64,000 nt of DNA from Monoplex corrugatus. Lineage: Eukaryota > Mollusca > Gastropoda > Littorinimorpha > Ranellidae. The stretch is taken from positions 56,820,017 to 56,884,016 of the forward strand of contig JAPXFY010000013.1 in assembly GCA_030674185.1 (NCBI GenBank), read 5' to 3'. Made by a program: the position numbers and the translations under genes. Positions 59,318 to 64,000 of the stretch are shown here, piece by piece (position 1 is the first letter of the stretch; every line of letters starts with the position of its first letter). The notes below the pieces were generated by a model. It ran no database searches and was not told where the DNA came from. It was given only the letters and a program-made list of their open reading frames with translations.

Positions 59318-59535
59318 GACCCATTAATGCAAATGCACCGCGAGGCAGTGACCCATTATTGCAAATGTACCGCGAGGCAGTGACCCATTAATGCAAATGT
59401 ACCGCGAGGCACTGATTCATTAATACAAATGTACCGCGAGGCGGTGACCCATCAAAGCAAATGTGCCTCGAGAGAGTGACCCATTAATGCAAATGTACAA
59501 CCGCGAGGCAGTGACCCATTAATGCAAAATGTACC
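59318..59535 (+). repeat. 32-bp tandem array, about seven units
   Basis: Units of GTGACCCATTAATGCAAATG plus TACCGCGAGGCA. Each has a TTAATGCAAAT core that resembles an octamer-type site (ATGCAAAT). Confidence 0.92.
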
Positions 59536-59954
59536 GGGGACAGATTTGCCAGGGGGGTAAAATGTTGACAAAGTTGTCACATCTTTGGCTTTGTGCGGTG
59601 AAACTCGTCTGCCCCTGTGCAGACTTCCATTAGTTCATACAAATTCACAGCACGCGCGAGTCGCCATGCAATCGATTTTTTCTGGAGTGTGTCTGGTGAA
59701 AGAGGCTGTCACCTAGTTTGTTGTTGGTTTTGTTCTTTCAAACAGATACGTCAGTAGCGAACGAGTACGTATCTATGGATTGTTCCAATGTAATGTCATC
59801 ATTATTTGTGTCAGGTGATCTTTGTTTTGTTTTTGTTTGTGTTTTGTTTATTTTTTGTTTTGTTTCGTTCTGGTTTTTTTTTAACCAAGGATTCTATACC
59901 CAAATTTGTTCATCACTTTGAAGTCATTGTTTGTGGCAGTTATTCAGTGTGTGA

Positions 59955-59985
<31 letters not shown>

Positions 59986-60085
59986 TGTGTGTGTGTGTAT
60001 GTGTTGTGTATGTGTGTGTGTGTGTATTGTGTGTGTGTGTCTGCGTGTGTCTCTGTGTGTGTCTCTGTGTGTGTCTCTGTGTGTG

Positions 60086-60124
<39 letters not shown>

Positions 60125-60171
60125 GTTGTGTGTGTGTGTGTGGGGTTGAGTGTGTGAGTATGTGGTGTGTG

Positions 60172-60254
<83 letters not shown>

Positions 60255-60255
60255 T
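59955..60255 (+). repeat. TG microsatellite between 20-bp direct repeats
   Basis: (TG)n variants. TCTATACCCAAATTTGTTCA occurs at 59893-59912 and again at 60269-60288. Confidence 0.92.
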
Positions 60256-60329
60256 TTAAATCAAGGAATCTATACCCAAATTTGTTCAATTCTGGATTTT
60301 TAAAAATTTTGTTTTTAATTTAAAAAATG

Positions 60330-60520
60330 TATGTGTCTGTGTGTCTGTTGTGTTGTTGTTGTTTGTTGTTTTGTTCTTGTTGGTTTTGTTCTTGTTGTTA
60401 TTGTTGCTCCTGCTTTTGTTGTTGTTGTGCTGCTGTTGCTACTGCTGCTGTTGCTGTTATTTGTTCGTTTGTTTGTTTATTGCCATCGTTGTTGTTGTCA
60501 TTGTTGTTGCTATATTTGCT
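60330..60520 (+). repeat. GTT-rich tract
   Basis: (GTT)n and CTGCTGTT runs. Cys/Val/Leu frames are artefacts. Confidence 0.85.
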
Positions 60521-60884
60521 GTCCCAACCAACTTCAAGCGTCGCCTGGCTGGGGTTGGTCCCGTGCCGTTTGTTTGTTTGTTTTAGGGTCAATTCATACA
60601 GTTTTTTTGGTCGAGTAAAATGTCTGCTTGTCTCTGTCTGTCTATTCGGGGGTATTTTTCCCCCATTGCAAGGGAAACAACACTACTTTTCCTATCTTGG
60701 GACTCCAAGGTACGTAACCTTCATATGCAAGTTCACGGCCATCTGCCTTAGTTAAATTAATTAAGATCTTCGTCTATGTTATTGGAGTCTGTGCTAGTTC
60801 AGTCGATTAGAAACCCTGCTTAAAATGCAAAAAAAGGTTATGGGTTAGGAAGGAAGGAAATCTTTTATCAAAACCCTTCGCCTC

Positions 60885-61062
60885 CCACACCCTATCCACC
60901 AACCGCAAAAACCTCATCTTCTGACTCCTTCATCTTATCCATCAGCTTCCTGCAGGAAGCTGGTGGATAGGGTGAGGGAGCCGCAGGGTTAAAATTTTGC
61001 TTTGCTGGCATGGTTGACAATGCAGGATGTTGGTGAACAGGGTAAGGGGGTTAAAAGGTTAA
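60885..61062. mobile_element. Foldback MITE, copy 2
   Basis: Related to 56930-57128. Central perfect palindrome CAGCTTCCTGCAGGAAGCTG, flanking CACCCTATCCACC against GGTGGATAGGGTG, and CATGGTTGACAATGCA shared with copy 1. Right end AAAAGGTTAATG. Confidence 0.65.
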
Positions 61063-61080
61063 TGTCTGTTCACAATATGA

Positions 61081-61083
<3 letters not shown>

Positions 61084-61171
<88 letters not shown>
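61084..61171 (+). repeat. CA microsatellite followed by poly(G)
   Basis: Uninterrupted (CA)n, then AAAGGGGGGGGGG. Confidence 0.95.
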
Positions 61172-61173
<2 letters not shown>

Positions 61174-61299
61174 GGGGGGGGGGGAAGGAGAGGAGTGGGA
61201 GTTTGAACGTAAGAAGGGGAATAATTACAATTAATAATTTAGAACAATGAAATAACTGTATCAAATAATAACATATAACGATTAATTAACTTTTCATAA

Positions 61300-61630
61300 C
61301 AATCTGCCAACAGGGGATCTGAGAATCAGCTGGACTACTGGAATAATATCATTACTATTTTTGTTGTTAAGGATATCTCTAGTGTCAATATACTGAAAAT
61401 CGAGATTGTTATTTCTATATGTCGTAAGTACGATAAGACATTCAAAGAACAGGTGGTGGACTGAACAAATACATACATTTTGTGTGTATTTTGTTTTCCA
61501 AGAGTTAAGCCTTAGTTTGTATGTCAAGGTCATGGGCTCTGCCTCAGGCAGGCCAAGTTTCTTTTCACAAACCGTAGACTCAATATCGTATGTTTTGAGT
61601 TCAGTTGCACATAAAAATCGTGCACTCAAG
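61300..61630 (-). mobile_element. LINE ORF C-terminal fragment, antisense
   Basis: The minus strand 111-codon frame contains VHHLFFECLIVLTTYRN and ends LRSPVGRLL, like the post-RNase-H Cys/His tail (xVxHxLxEC) of many LINEs. No other domain nearby. Confidence 0.45.
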
Positions 61631-61699
61631 ATCTTATGCTTCTAGTTCAGTTGCAACATGAAACTGGCTCGTTTTACTCTTTTTTTTTTTCTTTTGTTA

Positions 61700-62790
61700 G
61701 CTGCCGTTCTTAATACTCCATTTATTTTGGTGGTATTAGTGTTTCATAGCTCTTATTCCCCTTCCCATTTCAAGACCTTGCCAGCGTATGGAGTTTTGAG
61801 CAGGGCAAGGAATCTGCCATAACAGCTAGCTAATTTGGGTGGAGCACATATGGAATTTTCCGAGAGTGGTAAATTGCTTTTTTTTATCCGACGCCAGACT
61901 CTGGGGTATAGGGGATGGAAGAAGTGATAGTACCTTTGGTGAGAGACAGCCGCACCCAAAGGATTGGGTGGTCAGCAACCACTGGGTCCACACTTCCATT
62001 CTTATCTCATGTCTGGCTCCAAGAAGAGGTAAAGGACACCTTGGCCATATCCCCGGGCAACGGTCTCGGCTGACCAGGCTAAACGACATGGGCGACACGA
62101 AGTCTTGGGAGCAGGGGATGGGTGACAGCAAGGAGGCAGTTTCAGTTTCAGTTTCTCAAGATGGCATCCCGGCGCTCGGAATGATTTCCATAATGCACTA
62201 ACGTCACAAGTACCATGTGATGGAGAAGATCCAGAATGATCACGGCACAAGCCTTAATTAAGCCTGCACATAAACCCATGAGCTGGCCAGGTCCAGTGTT
62301 AGAGGAGGCATCTATGAAGTAGTTGCAACAATGGCTTTTGCTATCGAGGTGATTTCTACAATGGAACAATTGCTGGGATCACCGTGCAGCATGCACACTG
62401 TCCTTTCAGAAGCCAACGGCAGAGCACTGGAAGTATTCTCCTGCCAAAAACTGATGACATGCCAAGGCATGCATCAGCGTCCACCATCAAGAATGATGTC
62501 GCCGACAGGTGAACAGGTGAACAGGTGAAACAGACTCTGGACTCCGGGCGGCATAGCGGATATGGAAACGCCCGATGCCCACGCCTGCCTGATCAAACTG
62601 AATTGAAACCATACAGACATTCGTTCAGGGAGCATACGAAGCCATCAATAAGGCAAACAACACAATGTACACAAAGCACTATTTACAGGGTTTGACAAGG
62701 TTATGGTCCGGACATCAATATCAGGATCAATTGCCCAAAGTTCCCTATACGTCACCTGGACGCTGCTTGTCCGAACACTGTCTGCACTGG
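61700..62790. other. Mixed repeat remnants, no gene
   Basis: 62143-62200 has CAGTTTCAGTTTCTCAAGATGG and GCGCTCGG, resembling a repeat common in molluscs; 62545-62610 looks like a related end in reverse. 62170-62310 matches 6070-6170. No ORF with a recognisable domain. Confidence 0.45.
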
Positions 62791-62794
62791 CGTG

Positions 62795-62797
<3 letters not shown>

Positions 62798-62825
<28 letters not shown>

Positions 62826-62826
62826 C
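62798..62826 (+). repeat. Poly(T)
   Basis: A run of about 28 T. Confidence 0.97.
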
Positions 62827-62892
62827 AATGGTGATAAATCTGTATTTCTGGGCAAGTATTGATCAGCTCTCGACAAGCGTGTGGCATGTTTA

Positions 62893-62904
62893 TTTTAGTT
62901 AGTC

Positions 62905-62953
<49 letters not shown>

Positions 62954-62982
62954 ATGTAGTTAGTTAGTTTTTGTTAGTTAGT

Positions 62983-63017
<35 letters not shown>

Positions 63018-63190
63018 CATGTAGTTAGTTAGTTAGTTAGTATTATTAGTTAGTTAGTTGGTTGGTTAGTTTAGTAGTTAGTTAGTGTAGTTAGTTAGTA
63101 TTAGTTACTTAGTTTATATTAATGTTTGTTACTTAGTTTGTTAGTAAGTTAGTTTTGTTAGTAAGTTTGTTAGGTTGTTTAGTTTTAGTT

Positions 63191-63221
<31 letters not shown>

Positions 63222-63430
63222 GTTAGTTTAGTTAGTTAGTTAGTTATTAGTTATTAGTTATTAGTGTCGTCTTCGGTTAGTCAGTAGTAGTCAAATTTGT
63301 TGGTTGTTGTTGTTGTTGAGTTGTTAGTTAGTTTTAGTTAGTTAGTTGTTAGTTAGTCTCAGTTATCAAGTTGGTGGTTGGTAGTGAGGTAGGTTGTTAG
63401 TTAGTGTAGTTTTAGTTAGTTTGTTTGTTT
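62893..63430 (+). repeat. GTTA tetranucleotide array of about 540 bp
   Basis: (TTAG)n with indels and degenerate parts; the frame is rich in stops. Not the telomere hexamer TTAGGG. A TTTA-rich tract follows to 63497. Confidence 0.96.
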
Positions 63431-63459
63431 GTTATGTATTTAGTTATTTATTTTTATTT

Positions 63460-63490
<31 letters not shown>

Positions 63491-63539
63491 TTTTTTTGTC
63501 AATGCCTGATTATTTGAAAATCACGTTTGGTTAATATGA

Positions 63540-63845
63540 AACATGTCGCCTTCATTGCCGTTGGACCATATGAAAATCTGCCCAATCAGGTAGGAAAAGA
63601 AAACGACGTTGGTATGGTCATGCAACTATATCCAATGGGCTTTGCTCAGTCAATCCTCCGGGGGAGCTGTTGAGCGAGGGAGACAAAGGGGAAGACAGAA
63701 AGATGATGGACTAACAACATTACGGAATGGATAGAAAAATTATTTGCACAGACCCAGGCTTTGGCACACAACCGACATACATGGTGGAAATCTGGTGAAC
63801 AGTTCTTGAGTGCAGCGTCCCAGTAACTCTTCGTGGATTTTAAAG
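63540..63845 (+). mobile_element. LINE 3' end (GRxRGRQK type)
   Basis: Conceptual translation RKRRWYGHATISNGL, then, after shifts, GRRKMMD-like text and HTWWKSGEQFL, matches the C-terminal end of a common LINE ORF. It is followed at once by a GAA tail. A different family from L. Confidence 0.65.
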
Positions 63846-64000
63846 AGGAGAAGTAGAAGAGGAAGAAGAAGAAGAAGAAGAAGAAGAAGAAGAAGAAGAA
63901 GAAGAAGAAGAAGAAGAAGAAAGAAGAAGAAGAAGAAGAAGAAGAAGAAGAAGAAAGAAGAAGAAGAAGAAGAAGAAGAAGAAGAAGAAGAAGAAGAAGG
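63846..64000 (+). repeat. GAA microsatellite
   Basis: (GAA)n with a few AAAG interruptions, running to the window end, probably grown from the LINE tail. Confidence 0.96.

Noticed and set aside
62893..63430. Telomeric repeat
   Set aside because: The unit is TTAG, not TTAGGG, and the array is degenerate and flanked by LINE and poly(T) sequence.

Overview
The window looks like gene-poor animal nuclear DNA, most likely from a gastropod mollusc. The reasons are a receptor architecture best known from snails (the GRL101 type of Lymnaea), GT-AG introns, abundant CA/TG microsatellites, tRNA-derived SINE-like elements, decayed LINEs and a Penelope-like element. The taxonomic call is inference; no rRNA, mitochondrial or other marker gene is present.

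I can support one host protein-coding gene. It is a six-exon + strand gene (CDS 13030-31906) whose exons join in frame at GT-AG sites to give 1336 residues: signal peptide, an unrecognised Cys-rich N-terminal region, a CUB domain, a C-type-lectin-like domain, four LDL-receptor class A modules, an LRR N-cap with about seven leucine-rich repeats, a cysteine hinge and a rhodopsin-like 7TM domain with a cytoplasmic tail. This is a GRL101-like (type C LGR-related) receptor. LDLa modules 2 and 3 and the lectin domain are each interrupted by an intron, and each reads correctly only after splicing, which is strong internal support for the model. The LRR and 7TM parts lie in one 2-kb exon.

Layout. 1-7270: left arm of a long, diverged inverted duplication, carrying a SINE-like element, a CCAGT minisatellite, CA repeats and an arm-specific LINE. 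7270-13029: LINE remnants, a tandem array and gene-upstream sequence. 13030-31906: the receptor gene, with introns holding a 35-bp minisatellite, two antisense LINEs, a SINE, a decayed LDLa-like exon, a piggyBac-like fragment and long microsatellites next to splice sites. 31907-34230: 3' flank. 34230-44850: right arm, interrupted by a LINE copy, a 3.0-kb insertion containing a near-perfect 197-bp hairpin, another LINE fragment, and a Penelope-like element with a GIY-YIG endonuclease domain, inverted termini, a target-site duplication and a hammerhead-like motif. 44850-64000: repeats only, including a 52-bp minisatellite, a gag zinc-knuckle fragment, several copies of one LINE family ending in GATGAT tails, a tandem duplication with a dated LINE insertion, two foldback MITEs, and long CT, TTC, GTTA and GAA tracts.

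The receptor therefore lies in the roughly 27-kb spacer between two inverted arms. Most other open frames in the window come from microsatellites or transposons. All repeat boundaries are by-eye estimates.
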